From: Ruania halotolerans
Lineage (GTDB): Bacteria > Actinomycetota > Actinomycetes > Actinomycetales > Beutenbergiaceae
DNA length: 64,000 bases
Direction: 5' to 3'
Assembly (NCBI RefSeq): GCF_021049285.1
Contig: NZ_CP088017.1
Coordinates: forward strand, 3,421,380-3,485,379
The notes under the pieces were generated by a model. That model was given only the letters and a program-made list of their open reading frames with translations, had not been told where the DNA came from and did no database searches. Positions 52,016-59,956 of the stretch are shown piece by piece. A program made the position numbers and the translations under genes. Positions within the stretch are counted from its first letter, which is position 1; each line of letters opens with the position of its first letter.

Positions 52016-53203
52016 TCACCCGATCAGGTGCCGCAGGGCCAACTGGTTCAGCTGGACGAAGCCGGCATTGCGAGCACCGGCCGCGTCGACGTCGTAGTCC
52101 TCGAATGCGGAGCGGTCGGCAAGCAGATCGGCAAGGGCCTCCCCCTCGCCCAGCGTGGGTTCGGAGAGCTCGAACACTCCGGAGGTCTCCAGCGCGGCCT
52201 GCACCTCGGGGTCGGCTCGGTAGGCCTTCGCCTTCTCGGCCAGCAGCAGGTAGGTCTCCATATTCGCGCGGGCGGAGTCCCACACACCCTCGAAGCCCTC
52301 GGTGCGGGAGGGCTTGTAGTCGAAGTGGCGCGGACCGTCATAGGTGGGGCCACCGCCGGGGAACCCGTTCTCGATCAGGTCCACGGTGAAGAAGGCGGAG
52401 AGCAGATCGCCGTGCCCGAACACCAGGTCCTGGTCGTACTTGATGGAGCGCTGCCCGTTCAGGTCGATGTGGAAGAGCTTGCCGGCCCACAGTGCCTGGG
52501 CGATGCCGTGGGTGTAGTTGAGGCCCGCCATCTGCTCATGCCCGGTTTCGGGGTTCAGACCCACGATATCGCCGTGTTCGAGCTCGGCGATGAAACCGAG
52601 GGCATGGCCCACGGTCGGCAACAGGATGTCCCCGCGCGGCTCGTTCGGCTTGGGCTCCAGGGCGATCTTCAGGTCGTACCCCTGGGACTTGATGTAGGCG
52701 GCGACGGTGTCGACACCCTCGCGGTAGCGATCGAGCGCGGCGTTGACGTCTTTCGCCCCGTCGTACTCGCTTCCCTCGCGCCCGCCCCACATGACGAATG
52801 TGGCGGCCCCCATCGACGCGGCGAGATCGACGTTGCGGATCACCTTGCGCAAGCCGAATCGGCGCACGGACCGGTCATTGGCGGTCAAGCCGCCGTCCTT
52901 GAACACGGGGTGGGAGAACAGGTTCGTAGTGACCATCTCGATGGTCAATCCCGCCGCATCCGCGGCCTTCTTGAACTCCGCGAATCCGCGCTCGCGGGTG
53001 GCGTCGTCAGCGCCGAAAGGGACCACGTCATCGTCGTGGAAGGTCACGCCCCACGCGCCGGCCTCGGCGAGGTGGGGGAGGTACTCGGTGGGGTCCAGTG
53101 CAGGCCGAGTGGCCTGGCCGAACTGATCCTGCGCCGCCCAGCCGACGGTCCACAGACCGAAGGAGAACTTGTCGTTGGGGGTGGGGGTGGGGGTGCGCAC
53201 CAT
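52016..53203 (-). CDS. xylA: Xylose isomerase
   Basis: This 395-residue TIM-barrel enzyme converts D-xylose to D-xylulose with two divalent metal ions. It is the short class I form seen in actinobacteria ([10 protein letters not shown] near the N-terminus). The catalytic His is in [12 protein letters not shown]. Metal-site regions are [27 protein letters not shown] and [20 protein letters not shown]. The N-terminus repeats TPTPTP, encoded by runs of five C. GAGGAG lies upstream of the ATG. First gene of the xylAB operon, divergent from xylR. Confidence 0.97.
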   Translation of the reverse strand: MVRTPTPTPNDKFSFGLWTVGWAAQDQFGQATRPALDPTEYLPHLAEAGAWGVTFHDDDVVPFGADDATRERGFAEFKKAADAAGLTIEMVTTNLFSHPVFKDGGLTANDRSVRRFGLRKVIRNVDLAASMGAATFVMWGGREGSEYDGAKDVNAALDRYREGVDTVAAYIKSQGYDLKIALEPKPNEPRGDILLPTVGHALGFIAELEHGDIVGLNPETGHEQMAGLNYTHGIAQALWAGKLFHIDLNGQRSIKYDQDLVFGHGDLLSAFFTVDLIENGFPGGGPTYDGPRHFDYKPSRTEGFEGVWDSARANMETYLLLAEKAKAYRADPEVQAALETSGVFELSEPTLGEGEALADLLADRSAFEDYDVDAAGARNAGFVQLNQLALRHLIG

Positions 53204-53236
53204 CGCGGGCTCCTCGTGAGGTGAGAGTCAGTGTTT

Positions 53237-53274
53237 GTTGTACCGTACAACTTATCGACGGGATCGGCTAGGGT
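53237..53274. promoter_or_regulatory. XylR operator and divergent xyl promoters
   Basis: A perfect dyad GTTGTAC-C-GTACAAC lies at 53237-53251 in the 77-bp spacer between xylA and the ROK gene. TAGGGT (53269-53274) ends exactly 6 nt before the ROK ATG, so that mRNA should be leaderless and its -35 region would overlap the dyad. A repressor bound there would control both xylR and xylAB. Confidence 0.7.
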
Positions 53275-53280
53275 CAAGGA

Positions 53281-54462
53281 ATGGATCGCCCCGCTCGCGC
53301 TGCCCGCCAGGAGAGTCTGCGAGAGCACAACCTCGCCCTGGTGGCCCGCACCATCCTGCGGGCCGGAGCCCCTCCCTCGCGGGCTGAGGTCGCCACCCGC
53401 ACCGGCCTGAACCGAGCAACGGTCTCGCGGCTCGTGGCCGAGCTGGTGGCCGGCAAGCTCGTGGTCGAGGAGGCGCCCGTCTCAACGGGTGCCGGCCGCC
53501 CCGCCACGCCGCTGCGGCCGGCACCACGGACGATCACCGGGCTCGGGCTCGAAGTGAACGTCGATTTCATCGGAGCACGTCTCGTGGACCTGGCCGGTGG
53601 GCTGGTGGCCGAACGGATCGAACCGGGCGACTACCGCGGCACGGACCCGAACAGAACTCTCGCCCGGGTAGCGATCTTGGGGCGCACGCTGATCGACGAG
53701 ACGCCGCAGGTGCGGATCGCCGGCACCGGGGTGGCCTTACCGGGCCTGGTCCGGGAGGAGCGCCTGCTCACCGCACCGAACCTGGGTTGGCAGAATCTCT
53801 CGCCAGGGACTCTCATCCTCGACGCCGCCCCGGAGCTGGCGCCCTTCCCCCTCACCTTGGGCAACGAGGCACGCTTCGCCGCACTCGCCGAGTTGACTGC
53901 TGGACCGGACGATTCGTTCCTGTACGTCTCCGGCGAGGTGGGGATCGGCGCTGCGATCATCAAGGACGGCTCGTTCTTCACGGGGTTGCACGGGTTCAGC
54001 GGTGAGCTTGGCCACGTGTGCGTTGACCCGAGCGGCCCGCGTTGCCGGTGCGGTGCCCGCGGCTGCCTTGAGACCTTCGCGGGCACTGAGGCGATGATCG
54101 CGGCCGCCCACCTTCCGGACGGCGCCGGCCTCACCGAACTCGCCGCGCGGCTCGCCGAGGGGGACGCCCACGCACAGGAGGCGGTGCGCAACGCTGCCGC
54201 CGCACTGGGCATCGCGCTGGCCTCTTTCGTGAACCTGGTGGACATCGGCCACATCGTGCTCGGGAATGCACTCGCCGAACTCACCGACGACCTGCGGCCA
54301 GGGATCGAGGCAGAGCTGCGCACTCGAATACTGGCCGCACAGTGGGCACCGCCACTCTTACGGACCGCCACGGCGATGGCCCACCCGGCCCTGACCGGTG
54401 CAGCTCGCGCCGCACTCGATCCCGTGATCGCCGACCCGAGCGCGTGGATCGCCGAGCACTGA
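53281..54462 (+). CDS. xylR: ROK-family transcriptional regulator (probable xylose repressor)
   Basis: This 393-residue protein has an N-terminal winged helix-turn-helix (ILRAGAPPSRAEVATRTGLNRATVSRLVAELVAGKLV, about residues 25-62) and a ROK sugar-binding domain. That domain has the zinc motif CRCGARGCLETFAG near residue 255, preceded by GELGHVCVD. The layout is that of XylR/NagC repressors, which release DNA on binding sugar. The position divergent from xylAB makes xylose the likely signal. Confidence 0.9.
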   Translation: MDRPARAARQESLREHNLALVARTILRAGAPPSRAEVATRTGLNRATVSRLVAELVAGKLVVEEAPVSTGAGRPATPLRPAPRTITGLGLEVNVDFIGARLVDLAGGLVAERIEPGDYRGTDPNRTLARVAILGRTLIDETPQVRIAGTGVALPGLVREERLLTAPNLGWQNLSPGTLILDAAPELAPFPLTLGNEARFAALAELTAGPDDSFLYVSGEVGIGAAIIKDGSFFTGLHGFSGELGHVCVDPSGPRCRCGARGCLETFAGTEAMIAAAHLPDGAGLTELAARLAEGDAHAQEAVRNAAAALGIALASFVNLVDIGHIVLGNALAELTDDLRPGIEAELRTRILAAQWAPPLLRTATAMAHPALTGAARAALDPVIADPSAWIAEH

Positions 54463-54484
54463 GCCCTTCCGATCTGTCCGCGAA

Positions 54485-55072
54485 TCAGTCACCGGTGGGC
54501 AGCGGGAAGGCGTCGTAGTACATGCGCACGCGCCGTTCATCAGAGGGCGCGCCCTCACCGCTCTCCCGGCGACGACTGGCCCTGTTCGTGTGCTCCTCCA
54601 GCACCTCCTGGACCGCATCATTCATCGCGGCGAACTCGTCCAGCGTCAAGGAAGCCGTGGTGGACTGCTGCAGGCTCGCCTCCACCCAGGATGGCGAGGC
54701 CTGCGCGTCCTCAAACCACGTGCGCAGCGCCAGCACCCGCTGCTCGAGCAGCCCGGAGAGCACGGTCCCAGCCAGTGAGCGCAAGGCCGGATCTTCGCGC
54801 GCCTGCGCATCCGGGATGCTGAAGGACGACGCCTGCCACCACCGCTCCCGGCCGGTCCCCCGCCCGGCATCCTCCTCGACCAGACCGTGCCGGGCGAGCT
54901 GACGGAGGTGATAGCTGGTCTGAGCACTACTCTCCCCGAGCTGCTCAGCCAGCTGCGTGGCCGTGGCTGCACCTCGATCGGTGAGGTAGGCGAACATCCG
55001 GATCCGCAGCGGATGGGCGAACGCCTTCATCGCGGCATGGTCCAGTGGCGGCTCCCGACGGCGCTCCGGCAT
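54485..55072 (-). CDS. ArsR-type winged-helix transcriptional regulator
   Basis: This 195-residue protein has an N-terminal ArsR/SmtB-like DNA-binding domain: KAFAHPLRIRMFAYLTDRGAATATQLAEQLGESSAQTSYHLRQLARHGLVEED (about residues 15-70). There are no metal-binding Cys pairs, so it is not a metal sensor. The C-terminal half is helical and acidic and may sense a small molecule. It diverges from an MFS exporter gene across a spacer with phased CTCTGCA repeats, so it is very probably the repressor of that exporter. Confidence 0.85.
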   Translation of the reverse strand: MPERRREPPLDHAAMKAFAHPLRIRMFAYLTDRGAATATQLAEQLGESSAQTSYHLRQLARHGLVEEDAGRGTGRERWWQASSFSIPDAQAREDPALRSLAGTVLSGLLEQRVLALRTWFEDAQASPSWVEASLQQSTTASLTLDEFAAMNDAVQEVLEEHTNRASRRRESGEGAPSDERRVRMYYDAFPLPTGD

Positions 55073-55097
55073 ACCAGTCTCACTCTCCCTCTAGACA

Positions 55098-55143
55098 TGC
55101 AGAGTTTTCTCTGCAAAACTTTCTCTGCATAGATACCTCTGCA
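55098..55143. promoter_or_regulatory. Operator array: TGCAGAG and three CTCTGCA half-sites
   Basis: TGCAGAG (55098-55104) and CTCTGCA (55109-55115) form a perfect 7-bp dyad with TTTT between. CTCTGCA recurs at 55123-55129 and 55137-55143, so three direct copies start exactly 14 bp apart. The array fills the space between the ArsR-type gene and the MFS gene and ends 21 bp before the MFS ATG. Confidence 0.75.
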
Positions 55144-55164
55144 ACAGACTACCGGGAGCACACC

Positions 55165-56451
55165 ATGGCGCAGCAGACCACTGCCACACCGCTCGGGCGG
55201 CGGTTCTGGGCGCTGTTCGGAGCGACTGCCACCTCCAACCTGGCCGACGGCGTGCTGATGGTGGCCGCACCGCTCCTCGCGCTCACACTGACGACGTCGC
55301 CCTTGCTGATCTCGCTACTGCCGGCGGCCACCTGGCTCCCGTGGTTGCTCCTCGGCCTGTACTCGGGCGTGCTCATCGACCGGGGCGACCGGCGGCGAAT
55401 CTTCCTGATCGCCACAGCCGTGCGAATCACCGTGCTCGCTGCACTGGTGGGCACCGCATGGGCGGACGCGCTGTCCATGCCCGCACTGCTGCTCGCCCTG
55501 CTGGCGTTCGGATGCGCCGAGGTGTTCGCCGACGGTGCGGCGAGCACGATGATCCCTGCCGTCACCCCACGCTCGCGCCTGGGTGCCGCGAACAGTCGAT
55601 TGCTCGGGGCTCAGCAGGTCGCCAACGGATTCCTCGGCGCACCCTTGGGCGGCCTCCTCGCATCGGTCGGAGCCGCCTGGGCATTCGGCGTGCCCGGCCT
55701 GCTCTGTGCACTGACCCTGATGACCGTGGCTGCAGGGCTGCGAGGCCCCTACCGGGCCCGAGGCGCCAACGCCAACGGCCCCTCGGCCACCAAGCCCAGG
55801 ATGCGCGCCGAGGTGCGCGAAGGGCTGGTCTTCCTTGTTCGGCATCCGGTGCTGCGCCCGGTCCTGATCGGCGGAGCAGCGCTCAACTTCGCGAACACGG
55901 GATACTTCGCCGTCTTCGTGCTCTGGGCGGTGGGACCGGAATCCGCAATCGGCCTCGACCCGGCGCAGTTCGGCCTCATCTCCACGGCAATCGCAGCAGG
56001 CGCCGTCGCCGGTTCCGTGGCCGCCGAGGCACTGCTGCGCCGATTCTCCGAAGCCCGGTTGATCGGAGTGAACTGGCTCGTGAACTCGACTCTGCTACTG
56101 GTGCCGCTGCTCCTGCCGAACCCGTGGGCCGTCGGGGCAAGTTTCGTGCTGATCGGGGCCACCAACACGGTCGGCAACGTGGTCAGCCGATCGATGCGCC
56201 AGCGTCTGGTCCCCGACGCGATGCTCGGCCGGATCGGTGGAGCCTCGGCCACCGTCGCCTACGGCACGATGCCGCTGGGAGCCGTCCTCGGGGGCGTCGT
56301 CGGCGAATTCGCCGGACTGCCCACCGTGTTCGTCTGCGCCACCGCGATCTGCATCGCCTTCTCGATCTTTGTCCTGCACACCGTGACCCCACCTCTGGTT
56401 CGGGCGGCCGACGAGGCAAGCCTGAGCCACCAACCGAAGGAGAACGTATGA
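55165..56451 (+). CDS. MFS transporter (probable drug or metabolite exporter)
   Basis: This 428-residue protein has about twelve transmembrane helices, as in the MFS_3/enterobactin-exporter group. The inter-helix motif [17 protein letters not shown] lies near residue 70, and [26 protein letters not shown] is in the second half. ATG 55165 follows GGAG and starts [18 protein letters not shown]; the frame is open upstream through the operator array. Regulation by the divergent ArsR-type protein is likely. The stop overlaps a 47-codon ORF by 4 bp. Confidence 0.9.
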   Translation: MAQQTTATPLGRRFWALFGATATSNLADGVLMVAAPLLALTLTTSPLLISLLPAATWLPWLLLGLYSGVLIDRGDRRRIFLIATAVRITVLAALVGTAWADALSMPALLLALLAFGCAEVFADGAASTMIPAVTPRSRLGAANSRLLGAQQVANGFLGAPLGGLLASVGAAWAFGVPGLLCALTLMTVAAGLRGPYRARGANANGPSATKPRMRAEVREGLVFLVRHPVLRPVLIGGAALNFANTGYFAVFVLWAVGPESAIGLDPAQFGLISTAIAAGAVAGSVAAEALLRRFSEARLIGVNWLVNSTLLLVPLLLPNPWAVGASFVLIGATNTVGNVVSRSMRQRLVPDAMLGRIGGASATVAYGTMPLGAVLGGVVGEFAGLPTVFVCATAICIAFSIFVLHTVTPPLVRAADEASLSHQPKENV

Positions 56452-56591
56452 GCCCGCTCACCGGCACCCCATGGAACTCGCAGCGTTGGCTGCCACCGCA
56501 ACCCACGCCGTCGGGAAGGCCCGCACACCAGGGGCGAGGAACGCGCCGATTCGCCACCCGCCGCACCAGCACGCACGGCCTGCGAGACTGA
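56448..56591 (+). CDS. Candidate small ORF (47 aa) between MFS and Cds1-like genes
   Basis: ATG 56448 overlaps the MFS stop (ATGA), has a strong ribosome-binding site (GAAGGAG, 5 nt away) and runs to TGA at 56591, just 5 bp before the next ATG. The product is Arg, Pro and Thr rich ([20 protein letters not shown] at the start), with no hydrophobic segment and no recognised family. The downstream gene has no Shine-Dalgarno of its own, so this ORF may exist mainly to couple its translation. It could also be a chance frame. Confidence 0.4.
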   Translation: MSPLTGTPWNSQRWLPPQPTPSGRPAHQGRGTRRFATRRTSTHGLRD

Positions 56592-56596
56592 CCATC

Positions 56597-57688
56597 ATGT
56601 CCGCTGCGCACGTACGCCATTCGACCGCCGATCGCGCGTGGTGCGACGATGCCATCCGCAAAGTCCAGGCTGATGCGCAGCGGTCAGCGGACACCCACTT
56701 ACACCAGCTGATGGTGCCCGAGGGCTGGGGCGTGGACGTCTATCTCAAGGACGAGTCGGTCCACCCGACCGGCAGCCTGAAGCACCGGCTCGCCCGCTCG
56801 CTCTTTCTGTATGCATTGGCCAACGGATGGCTGACCTCCACCTCCACGGTGATCGAAGCGACGAGCGGCAACACGGCAGTCTCGGAGGCCTATTTCGCGA
56901 GAATGCTCGGCCTGCCCTACATCGCCGTGATGCCGCGCAGCACCTCCGCCTCCAAGGTGGCGCGGATCGAGGCCTACGGCGGGCGCTGCCACTACGTGGA
57001 CGCCGCACCGGACATCTACGCCGAGGCCGAGCGACTCGCCGCCGAGACCGGTGGCCATTACCTCGACCAGTTCACCTACGCCGAGCGAGCCACCGACTGG
57101 CGCGGGAACAACAACATCGCCGAGTCGATCTTCGAGCAGCTGAGCGCCGAACGGCACCCAGTCCCCACCTGGATCGTGGCAGCGGCCGGGACCGGTGGGA
57201 CGTCCTCCACGATCGGGCGCTACCTGCGGTACAAGCGATACCCCACCCGGCTGCTCGTGGTGGACCCCGAGAACTCCGCCTACTACCCCGGGTGGGCCGA
57301 TGGCGTGGCCGACTACAGCACCGGTATGCCCTCCCGGATCGAGGGAATCGGACGACCCCGGACTGAGGCGAGCTTCATTCCCTCGGTGATCGACGAGATG
57401 ATCCCCGTGCCGGACGCAGCCAGTATCGCCGCGATGCGGCACCTCGACGCCACCTTCGGACGGCGTGCCGGCCCGTCCACCGGAACGTGCCTGTGGGGCG
57501 TGTGGTCGATCGTGGATCGGATGCGCAGGGCCGGTGAAACGGGCAGCATCGTCAGCCTCATCTGCGACTCCGGCGACCTCTATACCTCGACCTACTACGA
57601 CGACGCCTGGGTGGCCGACAAGGGACTCGACCCTGCGCCCTACCTCGCCCGCCTAGGGGCGTTCTTCGAGGGCGGCACGCTCGCCTGA
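56597..57688 (+). CDS. PLP-dependent cysteine synthase-family protein (Cds1-like cysteine desulfhydrase)
   Basis: This 363-residue fold-type II PLP enzyme has the Schiff-base Lys in [23 protein letters not shown] (near residue 60), the substrate loop [23 protein letters not shown] and the phosphate-binding [15 protein letters not shown]. This pattern matches actinobacterial Cds1, which breaks cysteine into pyruvate, ammonia and H2S, better than a biosynthetic cysteine synthase. It probably belongs to the MFS operon, so the exporter could handle cysteine or a thiol; that is inference. Confidence 0.82.
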   Translation: MSAAHVRHSTADRAWCDDAIRKVQADAQRSADTHLHQLMVPEGWGVDVYLKDESVHPTGSLKHRLARSLFLYALANGWLTSTSTVIEATSGNTAVSEAYFARMLGLPYIAVMPRSTSASKVARIEAYGGRCHYVDAAPDIYAEAERLAAETGGHYLDQFTYAERATDWRGNNNIAESIFEQLSAERHPVPTWIVAAAGTGGTSSTIGRYLRYKRYPTRLLVVDPENSAYYPGWADGVADYSTGMPSRIEGIGRPRTEASFIPSVIDEMIPVPDAASIAAMRHLDATFGRRAGPSTGTCLWGVWSIVDRMRRAGETGSIVSLICDSGDLYTSTYYDDAWVADKGLDPAPYLARLGAFFEGGTLA

Positions 57689-57741
57689 GCACGATCCCGT
57701 CCGGCAACGGTCTGGGAGACGGAAGCTCCGCCGTCGGAAAC

Positions 57742-57757
57742 TGAGAGCGCTTACCAT
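57742..57757 (+). promoter_or_regulatory. LacI-type operator over the -10 box of the next gene
   Basis: TGAGAGCGCTTACCA (57742-57756) is a CG-centred LacI-type half-palindrome. TACCAT (57752-57757), which ends exactly 6 nt before the lacI ATG, overlaps it. The gene is thus probably autoregulated and leaderless. Confidence 0.5.
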
Positions 57758-57763
57758 GAGGCC

Positions 57764-58795
57764 ATGCCCTCCGTGACCCTGAGCGACGTTGCCCGAGAGG
57801 CGGGAGTCTCACTGGCGACGGCATCCCGCGCCATCAACGGCAGCGCCAACCGCACCGTCCGGCCTGAGCTGCAGGAGCGCGTGCTGGCCGCTGCCGCCCG
57901 GCTCGGCTACTCCCCCGACGCGAACGCCCAGGCGATGGCTCGCGGGCGCACCGCCACGCTCGGTCTCATCGTGCATGACATCGCCGATCCCTACTTCTCC
58001 TCGATCGCCGCGGGGGTGACGGCGGCGGCAGAGGCCGAGGGGTTGATGGTGACGCTGGCCAGTACGGGCCACCAGCCGGAGAAGGAACTGGCGTTCGTCG
58101 AAGTGCTGCAGAGCCAACGCGCTCGGGCAATAGTGATCGCCGGTGGTCGCCAGGACGACGATGAGGTGAACTCACGGCTGCGCGCCGCCCTCTCCGTGTA
58201 CCAGGCACGGGGAGGCACGGTGGCGCTGATCGGACAACCGATCTTCGAGGTGCACACCGTGGCGATCGACAACATCGGCGGTTCCGCCGAGCTGGCCCGG
58301 GCGCTCCACGGCATCGGATACCGGGAGTTCGCCATCCTCTCCGGCCCACGGCGCCACCTCACCGGCGCCGAGCGCACGGAGGGATTCCTGACGGCGCTCG
58401 CCGAGCTGGACATCCAGGTACCCGCTGAGCGCGTGGTGGAGTCGGCATTCACACGGGACGGCGGCTACCAGGCGATGACCGAACTGCTCAGGCGCACGGG
58501 TGCCCGGGCACAACCACAGATGGCCGTCTTCGCCGTCAATGACGTGATGGCGATGGGCGCTATGGCGGCCACCCGCGATGCCGGACTCGCCGTGGGTGTG
58601 GACGTGCCGATCGCCGGATTCGACGACATCGTGACCCTGCGCGACGTCACACCCGGGCTGTCCACCGTGGCCGTGCCACTGCTTGAGGCGGGCCGCAGCG
58701 CCACCGCGATGGCACTGTCCGCCGTCACCGGCGAGCCGGTGGTGGAACGTCTCGGCGGCGAAGTCGTGCTGCGCGACTCCACGCCTGCGGTCTAG
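57764..58795 (+). CDS. LacI-family transcriptional regulator
   Basis: This 343-residue repressor has a LacI helix-turn-helix (VTLSDVAREAGVSLATASRAINGSANRTVRPEL) and hinge (NAQAMARGRTATLGLIVHDI). A sugar-binding domain follows with AVNDVMAMGAMAATRDAGLAVG and IAGFDDIVTLRDVTPGLSTV. It is about 1.2 kb from the Gfo/Idh operon, which has a similar operator at its promoter, so that operon is the likely target. It is convergent with the trypsin gene. Confidence 0.9.
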   Translation: MPSVTLSDVAREAGVSLATASRAINGSANRTVRPELQERVLAAAARLGYSPDANAQAMARGRTATLGLIVHDIADPYFSSIAAGVTAAAEAEGLMVTLASTGHQPEKELAFVEVLQSQRARAIVIAGGRQDDDEVNSRLRAALSVYQARGGTVALIGQPIFEVHTVAIDNIGGSAELARALHGIGYREFAILSGPRRHLTGAERTEGFLTALAELDIQVPAERVVESAFTRDGGYQAMTELLRRTGARAQPQMAVFAVNDVMAMGAMAATRDAGLAVGVDVPIAGFDDIVTLRDVTPGLSTVAVPLLEAGRSATAMALSAVTGEPVVERLGGEVVLRDSTPAV

Positions 58796-58823
58796 GACGC
58801 GGCCTGGCCGGCGGGCACGCGCA

Positions 58824-59654
58824 TCAGCCGATGAACTGGCCCAGCCACTCCAGGTCGTCCGGCTGGTCGATCCGGTACGAACCGCCGATCCCGGTGCAGG
58901 TGGTGTTCACCCCGTAGGAGGTCACGCCCACGACGACGTCGGTATCGGCGATGAACGTCGGCCCGCCCGAATCACCGGAGCAGGTACCCCCGGTGTTGGC
59001 ATTGTTCGTGAGCGTCACGGAGTGGCCCGCACCCTGCTGACCGAACATCCGGTCATCCCGGATGAGATCGACGGTGGCCTGCAGTTTGATCCACTCAGCC
59101 TGGGTCAGTGCCGCGGCACCGCCGGAATTGGGAAGGCTGCGCTGGAGACCGTAGCCGACCACGTCGAAGGAGTCGCGATCCTTCTTCTTCGTCGCGAGCT
59201 GGGCATCCCAGTAGCCCTGCTCGGGTAGTTGGCCGTAGGAGTCGAAGGTGACCGGCTCGTCGAGTTCGACCACGCCCACGTCATGCAGGAAGAACTGCGC
59301 GTCGTCATACTCCGGGTGCGAGTACGGGGTACCGGTGGCATCCGCGGAATCCAGGTCGACGATGTCCGGACGCTCCTCTCCTTGGAGGTCGTCGTCGAAC
59401 CAGATCGCGACGGCGTCCGCACCGAAGGTGCAGTGCCCTGCCGTCAGGTAGGTATCCGGGTCCATCATCGTTCCGGAGCAGCGCCATTGTGGCTGAAGCA
59501 CACCGGCGTCGTCTTCCGCATAAGCGATCATCAGTCCGACGTTCGGATGTTCGCCCGCGTCTGCGTCGCCATATCGAATGGCCGAAGCGGGTGCTGCGGT
59601 GGCAGCGATCACGGCCAGTCCAATCACACCGGCGGCCAGGGGTCGAGTACGCAT
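58824..59654 (-). CDS. Secreted trypsin-like serine protease
   Basis: This 276-residue S1-family protease has a clear signal peptide ending in PASA (residues 1-25). The catalytic triad is complete: His in YLTAGHCTFG, Asp in HDVGVVELDEPV and Ser in GTCSGDSGGPTFI. Two cysteines flank the catalytic His loop and two flank the Ser loop, allowing the usual disulfides. There is no PDZ or cell-wall anchor, so it should be released. ATG 59654 has AGAGGA upstream; longer starts lack a signal peptide. Substrate unknown. Confidence 0.9.
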   Translation of the reverse strand: MRTRPLAAGVIGLAVIAATAAPASAIRYGDADAGEHPNVGLMIAYAEDDAGVLQPQWRCSGTMMDPDTYLTAGHCTFGADAVAIWFDDDLQGEERPDIVDLDSADATGTPYSHPEYDDAQFFLHDVGVVELDEPVTFDSYGQLPEQGYWDAQLATKKKDRDSFDVVGYGLQRSLPNSGGAAALTQAEWIKLQATVDLIRDDRMFGQQGAGHSVTLTNNANTGGTCSGDSGGPTFIADTDVVVGVTSYGVNTTCTGIGGSYRIDQPDDLEWLGQFIG

Positions 59655-59873
59655 CGTTGCGAGTCCTCTCTCGTGTTCTCGGTGAAAGAACTCTAGGCGC
59701 GCCTGCAGGTTTCGGCCATCAGGCCGCTCCAACGAGCGTGATCGGCTCGCGTCACGCAGATGGATCGACCGCACCACACCCGTGTCGACCACGCCTCGTG
59801 CTCTCTGCGTGGGCGCGATCCCGCCGTCCGATCCCTGATCCGCAACGCCATTGCACCCCACAGAGCGAACGGG

Positions 59874-59919
59874 TTGACCGCTCCACCCGGCCGACCGTAT
59901 GCTCCGGAAAGCGCATTCC
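59874..59919 (+). promoter_or_regulatory. Promoter and LacI-type operator of the Gfo/Idh operon
   Basis: TTGACC (59874-59879), an 18-bp spacer and TATGCT (59898-59903) form the best -35/-10 pair in the window. GGAAAGCGCATTCC (59906-59919), a CG-centred near-palindrome of the LacI type, covers the expected transcription start. The rest of the 302-bp gap between the trypsin and Gfo/Idh genes shows no gene. Confidence 0.65.
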
Positions 59920-59956
59920 ACTAGAGACCTGGTCCACGATCTTTCAGGAGATGTTC

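Noticed and set aside
51419-53224. A 601-codon plus-strand open frame across xylB and xylA
   Set aside because: It is antisense to two clearly recognised xylose genes. High GC leaves the opposite strand free of stops. Its text matches no protein.
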